From Saprospiraceae bacterium (lineage in GTDB: Bacteria > Bacteroidota > Bacteroidia > Chitinophagales > Saprospiraceae), in NCBI GenBank assembly GCA_019634045.1, contig JAHQWA010000453.1, positions 1 to 63,199 on the forward strand: a stretch of DNA of 63,199 bases, given 5' to 3'. Below, in pieces: positions 9,304-19,712 of the stretch (its first letter is position 1; each line of letters starts with the position of its first letter). The position numbers and the translations under genes are program-made. The notes under the pieces are model-generated. The model was not told where the DNA came from and searched no databases. It saw only the letters and a list, made by a program, of their open reading frames with translations.

Positions 9304-9996
9304 TTAGGGGGTAGAAATAGAAACAGGAAGAATCTTGCCATTAAAAAAGGCTTTTCCTTGAACGGCAAACCAAGCCACCATCTCGCCCATTTGATTGCTT
9401 TCTACGGGAGCTTGGTAGCCAGGGAAGGCCTCTGCTAGCATTTCAGTTTGGACAGCTCCCAGGGCAAGGCAATTGACGCTTATCTTGTCCTCTTTTAGCT
9501 CTTCTGCCAGGCACTCCGTCAGGTTGGCAAGAGCTGCTTTACTGGCACTATATGCCGACAGTCCTTTGAATTTACTACTCCCCTGCACACCACCCATACT
9601 GCCCATGTTGATAATATGCGCCCCTTCTTTGCTCCTTAATTGGGGCAAAAGCAGCCGAATCAAACGGGTAATGCCAAATACATTGACTTCGAAAATCTCC
9701 CACCAATCCTTATCCGTCAGTTTAGCAAATGGCTTATTGCGTAGCAGGCCTGCATTATTGATTAGAATGTCTACACTATCCCAACCCGCTATCTTTTTGA
9801 CTAGGGCATCTTTGTTGGGGCGACTGAGATCATAGGCGAGGTAGTCGACATTTTGTAAGGGACTGCTTTCGGCGAGTTGAGCTAGTTTTTCCTCATTACG
9901 AGAAATGGCTAAAACCTTATTTTTTGGGTCTTTTGCGAGCTGTAGGGCCGTATCGTATCCAATCCCGCGACTAGCTCCGGTGATAATGATATTCAT
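9304..9996 (-). CDS. SDR family oxidoreductase
   Basis: TGASRGIG, NNAG, YSASKAAL motifs. Confidence 0.95.
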   Translation of the reverse strand: MNIIITGASRGIGYDTALQLAKDPKNKVLAISRNEEKLAQLAESSPLQNVDYLAYDLSRPNKDALVKKIAGWDSVDILINNAGLLRNKPFAKLTDKDWWEIFEVNVFGITRLIRLLLPQLRSKEGAHIINMGSMGGVQGSSKFKGLSAYSASKAALANLTECLAEELKEDKISVNCLALGAVQTEMLAEAFPGYQAPVESNQMGEMVAWFAVQGKAFFNGKILPVSISTP

Positions 9997-10036
9997 AATT
10001 TGGTTTTTGTACTGATTGAAATCCCTTGGCCGAGGC

Positions 10037-10792
10037 TTATAAATCTCCAGCTTGTGGTCTCAATACTAATTCTTCCACTACGGTTCTTGGACTAAGTTGC
10101 CAAACATCCCAGATCGCTTGCGCAATATCTGAGGGAGGCATGAGGCGCTCCTCGGGAATGGTGGCCCCTTCCCATGATGCGGTCCAGGTTGCCCCTGGTA
10201 AGACGGCCGTCACCTTAATTGGACTAGCCAACAGTTCTTGCCGCAATGCCTTTGTAAAACCTAAAAGCGCGAATTTGGTAGTTGCATATGCCCCTGAACC
10301 GGGGAAAACTTTTTTACTGGCTACCGAACAAATATTGAAAACATGTCCCTTACCGGCGGCCTGCATTTTGGGGATAAAGCCTCGACAGAGGTGATAAGGG
10401 GCGTGAAGATTGACCTGCATCATTTGGTCCAGGTGAGATTCTGCTTCATTAAGCAATTCTCCTTGCAAAAAAATCCCGGCATTATTAATAAGTACATCTA
10501 CCTGCGGCCAAGAGTTGTTCACTAACTCCATGAATGCTGTCAATTGAGCACGCTCCGATAGGTCGGTTGTTTTGGCGATTACCTCTATAGTTGGGTACGT
10601 TTTCCGTAGCTCTGCGGCTAAAGATTGTAGATCTTTTTCCGTTCGGGCAGTGATGGCCAAATGGAATCCTTTGGATGCAAAAAGTTGGGTGATGGCTCGT
10701 CCAATCCCTTTTGTAGCACCAGTGATGACTGCTGTGTAGGCCATGAAATTTAATTTTGGCCCGAAAATAAGCCTTCTATAGGATACTCCCAA
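10037..10792 (-). CDS. SDR family oxidoreductase
   Basis: TGATKGIG, NNAG, YATTKFAL motifs; start may be MAYTAV at 10743. Confidence 0.93.
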   Translation of the reverse strand: MGVSYRRLIFGPKLNFMAYTAVITGATKGIGRAITQLFASKGFHLAITARTEKDLQSLAAELRKTYPTIEVIAKTTDLSERAQLTAFMELVNNSWPQVDVLINNAGIFLQGELLNEAESHLDQMMQVNLHAPYHLCRGFIPKMQAAGKGHVFNICSVASKKVFPGSGAYATTKFALLGFTKALRQELLASPIKVTAVLPGATWTASWEGATIPEERLMPPSDIAQAIWDVWQLSPRTVVEELVLRPQAGDL

Positions 10793-10972
10793 ACAACCAC
10801 TTTTGGTTTGGCATTGTTATAAATCCTTTGAGGGGTAAACGATTTACGGAAATTTACCCTAATTTTGGCCGTTCCCAGCAAAATCAGGGAGAGCCGCATC
10901 ATTTCGTGGTTTATAATTAATAGTAGCTCCTGTTTTTTTCAATGAGCTGCTTCAGTGTGATTAAAGCGTATT

Positions 10973-11719
10973 ATGGGTATTTCAAAATTTTTGTATCACT
11001 TCGGTCGCTATGTGTTGATGATGCGCACAGCCTTTTCCCGTCCCGAAAAACTGTCGATGTACTACCGTGAAACGCTTCGACAGATGAATGATATTGGGAT
11101 TGGCTCATTGGTCATCGTAGGCTTGATCGCAGTATTTATTGGAGCAGTAACGGCCGTACAATTCGCCTATCAGCTGGAAGGCTCTTTTGTGCCTCGCTAT
11201 TATATCGGTTACATTGTACGCGATAGTACGATCATTGAATTGGCACCGACCATTTCTTGCCTGGTGCTGGCAGGTAAGGTGGGGTCAAATATCGCAGCGG
11301 AGATTGGAGGAATGCGGCAGAAGGAACATATCGATGCGATGGAGATCATGGGGGTGAATACCGCTGCATACCTGGTTATGCCAAAAGTGATTGCAGCTTT
11401 GTTCGTGATTCCTATGTTGGTCGCACTAGCCGCCTTCATTAGTATCATCGGCGGGTATCTAGCCTCTGTACCGGCAGGTTTGATGTCCGATGCAGAATAT
11501 GTACTAGGTGTGCGATCCTTTTTCGAACAGCGCAACATCACCATGATGTTTGTTAAGTCTTTGGTGTTTGCCTACATCCTGACGACGGTATCTTGTTACC
11601 AAGGTTATTACGTCAAAGGCGGAAGTATCGAACTAGGAAGAGCAAGTACCAACGCCGTAGTTTTTAGTGATATCTTGATCCTACTGGCTGACTACCTAAT
11701 CGCTATCATATTAACCTAA
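10973..11719 (+). CDS. MlaE-like ABC transporter permease
   Basis: MlaE/YrbE family: FIGAVTAVQFAYQL, AGKVGSNIAAEIGGMRQKEHIDAMEIMGVN. Confidence 0.94.
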   Translation: MGISKFLYHFGRYVLMMRTAFSRPEKLSMYYRETLRQMNDIGIGSLVIVGLIAVFIGAVTAVQFAYQLEGSFVPRYYIGYIVRDSTIIELAPTISCLVLAGKVGSNIAAEIGGMRQKEHIDAMEIMGVNTAAYLVMPKVIAALFVIPMLVALAAFISIIGGYLASVPAGLMSDAEYVLGVRSFFEQRNITMMFVKSLVFAYILTTVSCYQGYYVKGGSIELGRASTNAVVFSDILILLADYLIAIILT

Positions 11720-11820
11720 AACTATAAGGACATGAACAGTTTCAGCCTGAAGGATGAAAGGTACTCATGTTCTAAAGATTTCCCTAGAGGGACAGTCCCG
11801 CTTTTACCTAACTTGAGCTT

Positions 11821-12582
11821 ATGATTCGCACGGAAAATGTATTCAAATCTTTTGGGGAGGCAGAAATTCTTAAGGGTATCTCAACTGAATTTTACAGTGG
11901 AAAGACCAATCTGATTATTGGCCGTAGTGGTGCTGGTAAGACGGTTTTGCTGAAGTTGTTGGTAGGTTTGTTGACGCCTACTTCGGGTAACATATGGTAC
12001 AATGATGTGGACTTTTGCAATTTGAACAAAAGGGACCTACGTGCCATTCGGATGAAGGTAGGTATGTTGTTCCAAGCTTCGGCCCTATTTGACTCCATGA
12101 CTGTAGAAGAAAACATCCGCTTTCCTTTGGATATGTTCACTAACATGACCAAAAAGGAGAAATTGGATCGAGTCAATTATTGTTTGGAGCGCGTTAGCCT
12201 AGAAGGCGTGAATAGTAAATTTCCATCAGAAACCAGTGGAGGAATGCAAAAGCGGGTAGGTATTGCGCGAGCAATCGTCCTTGACCCAGAATACCTTTTC
12301 TGTGATGAGCCAAACTCTGGGCTTGACCCCAAAACCTCCATCGTAATCGATGAATTGATCCGCAGTATTACAGAAGAAAAGCAGATCACAACCGTGATCA
12401 ACACCCACGACATGAACTCCGTGATGGAAATTGGGGATAATATTATTCTCCTGCATCAAGGAGAGGTGGCGTGGCGAGGAAATAAAACGGAGGTCCTAGA
12501 AAGTGAAAATCAGATCCTGCGCAACTTTATCTTTGCCTCTCCTTTCTTACAACGTCTTCGCGATACGGCTTTGGAGAAGTAG
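11821..12582 (+). CDS. ABC transporter ATP-binding protein, MlaF-like
   Basis: Walker A GRSGAGKT, SGGMQKRVGIARAI, LFCDEPNSGLDP. Confidence 0.95.
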   Translation: MIRTENVFKSFGEAEILKGISTEFYSGKTNLIIGRSGAGKTVLLKLLVGLLTPTSGNIWYNDVDFCNLNKRDLRAIRMKVGMLFQASALFDSMTVEENIRFPLDMFTNMTKKEKLDRVNYCLERVSLEGVNSKFPSETSGGMQKRVGIARAIVLDPEYLFCDEPNSGLDPKTSIVIDELIRSITEEKQITTVINTHDMNSVMEIGDNIILLHQGEVAWRGNKTEVLESENQILRNFIFASPFLQRLRDTALEK

Positions 12583-12609
12583 GCGTTCCCTTCCAAATTA
12601 CCTCGGTCT

Positions 12610-13164
12610 ATGGCCAGTAAACGAAATAATTTTGATCGATCAGACCTGATTGCGGTATCAGCTTTGCTGATGAGTATGCTGGCTTTGTTTGTCTCTATCT
12701 ACGAGGCTAGAATTCTCAAGGCCCAGCATAAAATAATGGTTTCGCAAGAACGCAACGCGGTTTGGCCGTATGTTGATGGTCATCTTATCTATCAGTATAC
12801 CGACAAAATTTTGATTCAGTATGAGCTGGAGAATAAGGGCATCGGGCCGAGCCGGATTGATCAAACCCAGCTGTCCATAAATGATAAGGTGATTGAAAAC
12901 TATGATCAACTGAGTAAACAGCTCTCAGCTTATTTTCCAGATTCCGTCGAAATCGATCTTGCCTTGGTTGATATGAGTAATCAAATCCTTTCGCCGGAAG
13001 AACAAGTCCAGATCCTAGGAATACAGATTAGTAGATTTAAGAATGATATTGAAGTGGTCCGGAATTTTAAGGTAACTGCTCAGGTCTGCTACTGTTCGAT
13101 CTACAATGAATGTTGGTACTTTGAAGACCGCAATGAGGGAAAAAACCTACCTTGCTCAGATTGA
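12610..13164 (+). CDS. Single-TM protein of unknown function
   Basis: N-terminal TM LIAVSALLMSMLALFVSIYEARI; 28 bp after the ATPase gene. Confidence 0.75.
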   Translation: MASKRNNFDRSDLIAVSALLMSMLALFVSIYEARILKAQHKIMVSQERNAVWPYVDGHLIYQYTDKILIQYELENKGIGPSRIDQTQLSINDKVIENYDQLSKQLSAYFPDSVEIDLALVDMSNQILSPEEQVQILGIQISRFKNDIEVVRNFKVTAQVCYCSIYNECWYFEDRNEGKNLPCSD

Positions 13165-13186
13165 TCAAAGAATCGACTATTCTCTT

Positions 13187-13369
13187 AGGAATGAGGGATA
13201 AATAACGTATACAAGTAGGAAAAATATTTTTTCGGCAGACAAGGCAACAAAAGCCGAGTACCTGTCGAGGCCAGGCAGGATAGCCTAGCTATATGAGGTT
13301 TTTGTTAACACAGTAGGACGGAAAAAGATGAAGCATAGTTGTGTTTTTTATTTGTAGTTTATTCCTTAT
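13187..13369 (+). repeat. MITE-like intergenic repeat, family R2 copy 1 (about 182 bp)
   Basis: Aligns with reverse complement of 29035-29216; 43-bp core 13249-13291 differs at 2 positions; imperfect terminal inverted repeats. Confidence 0.8.
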
Positions 13370-13695
13370 CTCGTCTTGGTAAAGACAATTTTGTCGCGCT
13401 GCTTACCCTTAAATTTGACACAAGAGTGAGAATATAAGCACTTGTAATTCATAGGATTGTTGGTATTTTGATATCTTTACTCAGTGTATTTCTTGCAATA
13501 AGTCTTTGTAATTGTCCCAAGTTGGAGTCGCAGGAAAGCCTAATTTACGGCACCTGCAAGTTATCTCCAGTCGATACCTAAGTATGTTTGGCTGAATTCA
13601 GAACTAGCTAAGTTGGCCAGAGGTATAATGCATTTCTCTTTAAAATAGTTTTTCGAAAATTAGGTTCCCTTTGTAAGAAGGGGCTTGAAAGGCGT

Positions 13696-16600
13696 ATGGA
13701 AAGTACCCTTACAAATAAATCAAACATTATTTTGAGTCCTCAACCGTATCAAAGGTGCAGCATGGCTAGGGGATGGACATGGCTTGTCATGCTATGCCTG
13801 CTATGTCCTACTGTGCTTCCGGCTCAGTTGAAGGATAGCCTAGCCACCTTCTTTCCGCATCAAGCAGCGGAGAACACCGGTGTGACCCTGGACGAGATGC
13901 AAGAGGTCTATCGCCTAATTGCCTCCCAATTAGGACAAAATCTCATTCTGGAACAAGTTTGCCCATTGGATCAATTACAATCTGAACTTAGTAGTTCCAA
14001 AGTTGATCTAGCCTATTGGCTGGACAGAAGCTTTGATCTTCGTCGATTTGGCCAAATGGATTGCAGTGTACAGCTATTGCAAGAACTGAGGACCTACGCG
14101 GAAGCTTATTCATTGGAAGAGAAAGTAATACTGGAAAGTCATTTGGCTTTGACTTGGAGCGAGTATTTAGGGGATTACCAAATAGCCTTACAGCACGCGG
14201 AAGCAGCGATGGATTTGGTCCAAGGGGAAGATGAAGGGGCTGCTTGGGCGCATTATACACTTGGGCGTATCCAACATCGCTTGGCAGAGTTTGCGCCAGC
14301 CTATCAGCATACGCAGCAATCCTTAGCACTAGCGAGGAATTTGGGAATCCAGACTTTGGCAGCTAAATCGCTTGGCTCATTGGCTTTGATCAATCGGGAT
14401 GTATTTTTTGGAGAGACCTTAAAAGCGGTTGATTTTCACGAAGGAGCCATTGAAATAGCAGAAGCCATTGCTGATACGTCCATTCTGTTGCACGAGCGCT
14501 TGTATTTGGCTGCTAATTATGGAGAAGCGGGGCAACATCCAACGTATTTGGAACTCATCCAGAACGTGACAAATATGGCCTCCACTTTTAAGGATGTTCG
14601 GATGGAGGAAAAAATCCTAATCAGTTATGGTGCCTTCTTGAGTTCGAAAGGCCTGTATAGGGAAGCTGAGCACTTATTTAACCTGGCTCTGGACTTGGCT
14701 CGGGAAATTAACAAGCGATCCATCATTGGTCATTTGCATTACCAATTATTCGAAATACATCTGATGCAAGGCGATCTGGAGGAAGCTCAGCAAATTCTTT
14801 CGGCTGGTTTGTCGGAAGGCGTCTTAGATTCGGCACTGATTCAGCAGCAGTTGTATGCGATGGAAAGACTACGCGGAGATCGAGCCAGGGCACTGGAGCA
14901 TCTGGAGTCCGCTTACAATGCCGTCAAAGGACAATATATGGATAGGAATGCGGCGATGCTTTCCTTTTGGGAGACTCAGTTGAATACCCAAGAAAGTCGA
15001 CTAGAGCTAGAACAACAGCGCACTCGCCTGGAAGCTGAACAACAACAACGTTTATTGTATACCTATCTGCTTGTAGCTGTAGGCTTACTTCTGATGATGG
15101 CGATCTACGGCTTTTATTACCAAAGAAAAAGTTCGAGAAAGCTGCAAAAACAAACGCTACAAATTCAAAAACAAGCAGAGGAGCTGAAGCATCTGGATGA
15201 TCTGAAATCACGATTCTTTACCAATGTATCTCATGAACTGAGGACTCCGCTTAGTCTGATCCTGGGACCAATTCGATCTATCCTAAGTCACAATTCTTTG
15301 ACGGAGGAGGAACGGCACTTGCTCTCGATGGCCGATAAGAATGGGACTCAACTTAATCAACTAGTAAATGAGATTCTTGACTTCAGTAAACTGGAGTCAC
15401 AAAGAGTAGAAATACAAGAGTCACCGGTCAATTTATATCTTTTCCTACAACAATTAACGGATCGCTTTGAATACCTGAAGCACTCCCGGAACATAGACTT
15501 TACCTTTGATTTTCAAGGAGATAAAGAAATAAAGGTGGAGTTGGATCAGCATAAATTTGAGAAGGTCATAAATAATTTGCTCTCCAATGCTTTCAAGTTT
15601 ACGCCACCGGGCGGAAAGATCAAATTTCGTCAAATTGACGAAGAAGATAGCCTGCTTTTTCAGGTAGAAGATACGGGGCTAGGTATTGATCCAAAAGATT
15701 TACCCAATGTCTTTAAGCGGTACTACCAAGCTGCCAATAAGCCCACTGCTCAGGCAGGTACAGGGATCGGGCTGGCGTTGAGTTATCAATTTGTCAAATT
15801 GTTTGGTGGTGAAATGTGGGCGGAAAGCGAAGTAGGAAAGGGGAGTCTTTTTCAGGTGCGGATCCCAAAGAAACTGAGCTCCTTCAATGCAGGGTCTACA
15901 GAGTATGCAGAGGTCTATACCGGACCAGCTATCGAAGATCATAGGGCCTCAGCTAAGGTCACCAAGGAACGTAACATACTAGTGGTTGAGGATAATGAAG
16001 ATCTTCGCTCCTACCTTTCGTACATATTAGGTAAGCGCTACGAAATGCAGATGGTGTCAAATGGGGCAGAGGCAGTTGAATATCTTGAACAGCAGCAAAA
16101 GCTTCCTGATCTGATCATTACGGATTTAATGATGCCTATAATGGATGGCTTTCAGTTGCTGGCCCAACTACGTAGTACCCAACAATACAGTCATATCCCG
16201 GTGATAATGCTGACGGCTAAGACCAATATGCGAGATCGGCTGACGGCCTTGCGTATAGGCATTGATGATTATTTGGTTAAGCCATTTTTAGAAGAAGAAT
16301 TGGTGGCTCGAGTGGACAATTTACTTCGATATGTTCGACCGCAAAGCCAGGTTGAATCTTATGCTACAGAACCAGGCAATTTGATAGAGCCACACTATGG
16401 CGAAACGATTCCGAAGAACCAAGTGGATTTAGAATGGCTCGTAGAATTAGAAGATGTAATCCTACAACAGCTCGGAGACTTTAATTTGACGGCTGATGTG
16501 ATCGCGAGAAAGATGTTGATTAGTCGAACTCAATTGTTCCGCAAGATTAAAAAATTGACCGGCTTAACCGTTAATCAATACATCCAGGAAATGCGATTTC

Positions 16601-16740
16601 AAGAAGCCAGGAAGCTGCTCGAAGACCAAAAGCACCGCAGTGTAAAGTCGGTGGCCTTGACCGTTGGTTTTAAGCACGTTAAGAATTTTTCTCAGCGGTT
16701 TAAGGATCGTTTTGGGCGTCTTCCGTCCAGTTATTTCTAA
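13696..16740 (+). CDS. TPR-containing hybrid two-component regulator (HisKA-HATPase-REC-AraC HTH)
   Basis: FFTNVSHELRTPLSLIL, GTGIGLALSYQFV, ITDLMMPIMDG, AraC C-terminus VALTVGFKHVKNFSQRFKDRFGRLPSSY. Confidence 0.95.
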   Translation: MESTLTNKSNIILSPQPYQRCSMARGWTWLVMLCLLCPTVLPAQLKDSLATFFPHQAAENTGVTLDEMQEVYRLIASQLGQNLILEQVCPLDQLQSELSSSKVDLAYWLDRSFDLRRFGQMDCSVQLLQELRTYAEAYSLEEKVILESHLALTWSEYLGDYQIALQHAEAAMDLVQGEDEGAAWAHYTLGRIQHRLAEFAPAYQHTQQSLALARNLGIQTLAAKSLGSLALINRDVFFGETLKAVDFHEGAIEIAEAIADTSILLHERLYLAANYGEAGQHPTYLELIQNVTNMASTFKDVRMEEKILISYGAFLSSKGLYREAEHLFNLALDLAREINKRSIIGHLHYQLFEIHLMQGDLEEAQQILSAGLSEGVLDSALIQQQLYAMERLRGDRARALEHLESAYNAVKGQYMDRNAAMLSFWETQLNTQESRLELEQQRTRLEAEQQQRLLYTYLLVAVGLLLMMAIYGFYYQRKSSRKLQKQTLQIQKQAEELKHLDDLKSRFFTNVSHELRTPLSLILGPIRSILSHNSLTEEERHLLSMADKNGTQLNQLVNEILDFSKLESQRVEIQESPVNLYLFLQQLTDRFEYLKHSRNIDFTFDFQGDKEIKVELDQHKFEKVINNLLSNAFKFTPPGGKIKFRQIDEEDSLLFQVEDTGLGIDPKDLPNVFKRYYQAANKPTAQAGTGIGLALSYQFVKLFGGEMWAESEVGKGSLFQVRIPKKLSSFNAGSTEYAEVYTGPAIEDHRASAKVTKERNILVVEDNEDLRSYLSYILGKRYEMQMVSNGAEAVEYLEQQQKLPDLIITDLMMPIMDGFQLLAQLRSTQQYSHIPVIMLTAKTNMRDRLTALRIGIDDYLVKPFLEEELVARVDNLLRYVRPQSQVESYATEPGNLIEPHYGETIPKNQVDLEWLVELEDVILQQLGDFNLTADVIARKMLISRTQLFRKIKKLTGLTVNQYIQEMRFQEARKLLEDQKHRSVKSVALTVGFKHVKNFSQRFKDRFGRLPSSYF

Positions 16741-17181
16741 TATTTTAACACATTTGATACGCTGATGTACCTAGTATGGTACGATCATGTACCCTCTGGT
16801 TTTTTACCTTTGAGCCAGGATGTTTAGTTTTATTTAGGACAAATTGAATCCTCCGTAGAGGGAGTCCTGCATACAGTATTTTGGGTTATTCTTCCCACTC
16901 AGTAAAAATCTCAACAAATTCTGACCGACCAAGGCATTTTTTCTTTGGATGGTATTGAAAGTAGTCTCTCCACTGTAAAATAACCGCATTCATTGTTAAT
17001 GAATAACCCGTGTAGGGTATCCCACTTTTTAACCCTAATACTAAACATATCTAAAATCCTAGTTATGCGAAAACAAATTACGCTTGTTCTACAACCTATG
17101 TGTTCGAATCATAGGCAATCCAATCACCGGAGTACACTCTTTATTACAGAAGAGATAATAGACTCCTAAAGAAAAAGGGAG

Positions 17182-17208
17182 GCGCTTAAGCTGATAAGGC
17201 TTAAGCGC
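17182..17208 (-). terminator. Intrinsic terminator overlapping the stop codon of the 17201 CDS
   Basis: 10-bp perfect stem GCGCTTAAGC (17182-17191)/GCTTAAGCGC (17199-17208); minus strand continues CTCCCTTTTTCTTT. Confidence 0.65.
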
Positions 17209-18661
17209 TGTTTTCCTTTACCAATTGACCTGATTTTTCCTTCAGCCAGTTTTGGCTGATGAATTTCTTGTCGGATTCGAGTTCTTGTGTCAACCATAGA
17301 TGGATCGTCGCCCGGGGCTCACGGTCAAATAGTAGCTGTGCCAATTTACGAACCAATCTCATTGTGTTCAGATGGGGCTCTAGTCTTGGTTTGGCCAGGA
17401 AGTCGTTGCGCAGGATATATTTTTCAAAAGCATCACATTGTGCTTGCAGTAGATTGTAGATGCTCTCATCTTGTAAAAATTCTTCAAATAAGGCTCTTAC
17501 AATCATGATTCTAACCCGTGGCTGATAAGCCGGGGAGAAGCGGTAGTTTGATAGTTGATCCACTGCTTGATCGAATTTCTTCTCATAGAAGTATCGAAGG
17601 CCCAAAGCATGTGCTCTGGCATCCTCTCTTATCTCTTCCTTTAGATAACTATAGTACTGTTCGATAAAGCCATCGACCCAGGGAAATTCTCCGGCTTGAC
17701 AGCCCAATAGGATGATGTTGCTGTAGGTAGCCTCTCGTATCCTGCCGTTTTCCAGCAGGAGGCCCAAAGAAAGCCCCGTTTTATAAAGATCTAGCGCTTT
17801 CTTGTAAAAGGGAGTTTTTCCAGAATTGATTTGCCTAGCGGCAAAATTGATTAAGTGGTGTAGAATAAAGAATTGATCAGGCTTTCGAAGAGCGGTAATA
17901 TTTTGATTAAAGAGTTGCTTGAGTTCGTCAAAAACGTCAATCGTCGCAGGCTCTTCGAAGAGTTCATAAATCAGTTTATACATCTGGTACACGGAGCTGT
18001 TGTTGGTCATTTCCTCGCCCACATCTCCCAAAATCACTTCTTCTAGCCGATTCTTATATCGGATATTAAGCATCTTTTCCCGGTTCTTAAGTTCACTCCC
18101 AATTCTCAACTTTGCGAGCACATAATAGTTGTCGAGGCTTTCCGTCAACTGATGTAAATGATTGTTCTTTTTGGAATGCCGATTGGTAAGTGGATGGAAG
18201 TAAAGGCCGTAATGCAATCCGATCAGGCTTTGAAAGTGCTCCACATCCAAAAAAGGTTCCGCTTCAACTTCATCTAGCACTTGTAGCGTACCGCGTTCAA
18301 AATAAGGGTAAACATTCCTACGACCTAAGGCCCGTAATAGAAGCCGCTGCTTTTGACGTCCTTTATGACTATCCAAGGTTTCCAGGTAGATTAAGAAATG
18401 TTCTACTACTTTAGTCAATTCAGAAAATAAGCGTCGCAACTTGTAGTCATCATATTCTTGTTGCTTAAAGATCTTATCGTAAACCCGGTAGTAATGCTTT
18501 TCTGATAAGTCGAACTTAGGGTGGAAAGGTTTCAGCTGTGTATAGAGGGTATGAAGGTGTTCGTTGGTGTTCCAAATAGGAGATCTTACCGCTTTGTGCA
18601 GAAGCTTGTACTCTTCTTCCGATAAACTCGAAAGCAGGTGGAACAATTTTTTTCCTTTCAT
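17201..18661 (-). CDS. Hypothetical protein, helical/TPR-like
   Basis: Long ORF, coding-like composition: MKGKKLFHLLSSLSEEEYKLLHKAVRSP... Confidence 0.85.
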   Translation of the reverse strand: MKGKKLFHLLSSLSEEEYKLLHKAVRSPIWNTNEHLHTLYTQLKPFHPKFDLSEKHYYRVYDKIFKQQEYDDYKLRRLFSELTKVVEHFLIYLETLDSHKGRQKQRLLLRALGRRNVYPYFERGTLQVLDEVEAEPFLDVEHFQSLIGLHYGLYFHPLTNRHSKKNNHLHQLTESLDNYYVLAKLRIGSELKNREKMLNIRYKNRLEEVILGDVGEEMTNNSSVYQMYKLIYELFEEPATIDVFDELKQLFNQNITALRKPDQFFILHHLINFAARQINSGKTPFYKKALDLYKTGLSLGLLLENGRIREATYSNIILLGCQAGEFPWVDGFIEQYYSYLKEEIREDARAHALGLRYFYEKKFDQAVDQLSNYRFSPAYQPRVRIMIVRALFEEFLQDESIYNLLQAQCDAFEKYILRNDFLAKPRLEPHLNTMRLVRKLAQLLFDREPRATIHLWLTQELESDKKFISQNWLKEKSGQLVKENSA

Positions 18662-19169
18662 GGGTTAGGATTATAATCTGTTTTACTGGGGCTAAATCTT
18701 GGCTTTATAGTACGGTTTTCAAGTAGGATACGCTAAAAACTCATCCTTGTTCTCGAGGACAGTCTTAGTTTCTGCGACATATATTTTCTATGTAAGTTGT
18801 TGTTTTATAAAGGTTTATTTTTGAAATGTTTTTTAATTTGATGCCACAAATGTACAAAATTGTCTCTGTTATTGAAGGAATAAATCTGTTTCTTTGTAAT
18901 GTAATCAGAGGATATTTATTGCTTTGAACTCTGATCCAACCTTTGAGGCCAGCTAAGCTTACCAAAAATCGAAAAAGAACTTTTGTGGACGACCATCTGT
19001 AGTGGAACAATATTTTTATTGTTAGCTGTAGATAGAACTTGCTTGTTTCTTTCGCAATGATCATACATCGATCGTTGAAAAGAAGAGGGATAACAGAGGC
19101 GCAATATGGCGAGTTTTCATCCACACCTTAATTTGCCTAATTATACTTAGGGGGACATTATTTTATAAT

Positions 19170-19200
19170 GGCTTTTGGGACAACCCAAAAGCCTTTTTTT
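19170..19200 (+). terminator. Rho-independent terminator with no upstream plus-strand CDS
   Basis: GGCTTTTGGG-acaa-CCCAAAAGCC followed by TTTTTTT. Confidence 0.8.
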
Positions 19201-19712
19201 ATTCCCAAATAATTTTACGAACTTCGATCTATACTGAGAAATTGTCTATCGTGATTGCTAAACCTTCCTTTGAGTCATATGGCGATCGGCGAGTAAATCA
19301 GTTCCTCAAATAACTTGTTAGCAGTACTATTCGCTTCCAAAAAATATTAGTAACCTTTGGCTGTGAAATTTCGTACACCAAATAATTGATGTAGTCAATT
19401 AGTAAATTACACCTAATAAGCATCCAATCGTACGTTCTCTAAGCCTAGCGTAAAGGAGACTGGAGATTGCTTATAGAAAAGACATTCTCATCTATCCCAG
19501 TGCATATCCAGTGAATAAGTCTAAGATTATTCAGGATTGACTTAATAGCTATATCAGTCTATTGGGTTAGCTGATCTTCTTAATCACCCAATTCTACACC
19601 TCAATTGTAAAACCATAGTTGAACTGAGCTAATGCAACTTAGCTGACGGTAAAATTGAGGCGTAATCTATTGATTCTGATATCGTTCTAGAACTAAGACT
19701 TAAATCGAGGGA

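Noticed and set aside
9473-9835. 120-aa plus-strand ORF opposite SDR gene
   Set aside because: Antisense shadow ORF of low-complexity composition.
11788-11798. GGGACAGTCCC palindrome between mlaE-like and mlaF-like genes
   Set aside because: Too short to distinguish from chance, no second copy noticed.
18765-19124. 119-aa minus-strand ORF between 18661 and 19200
   Set aside because: Unconvincing amino-acid composition, internal Met-poor AT-rich sequence, and it overlaps the probable promoter region of the 17201-18661 gene.
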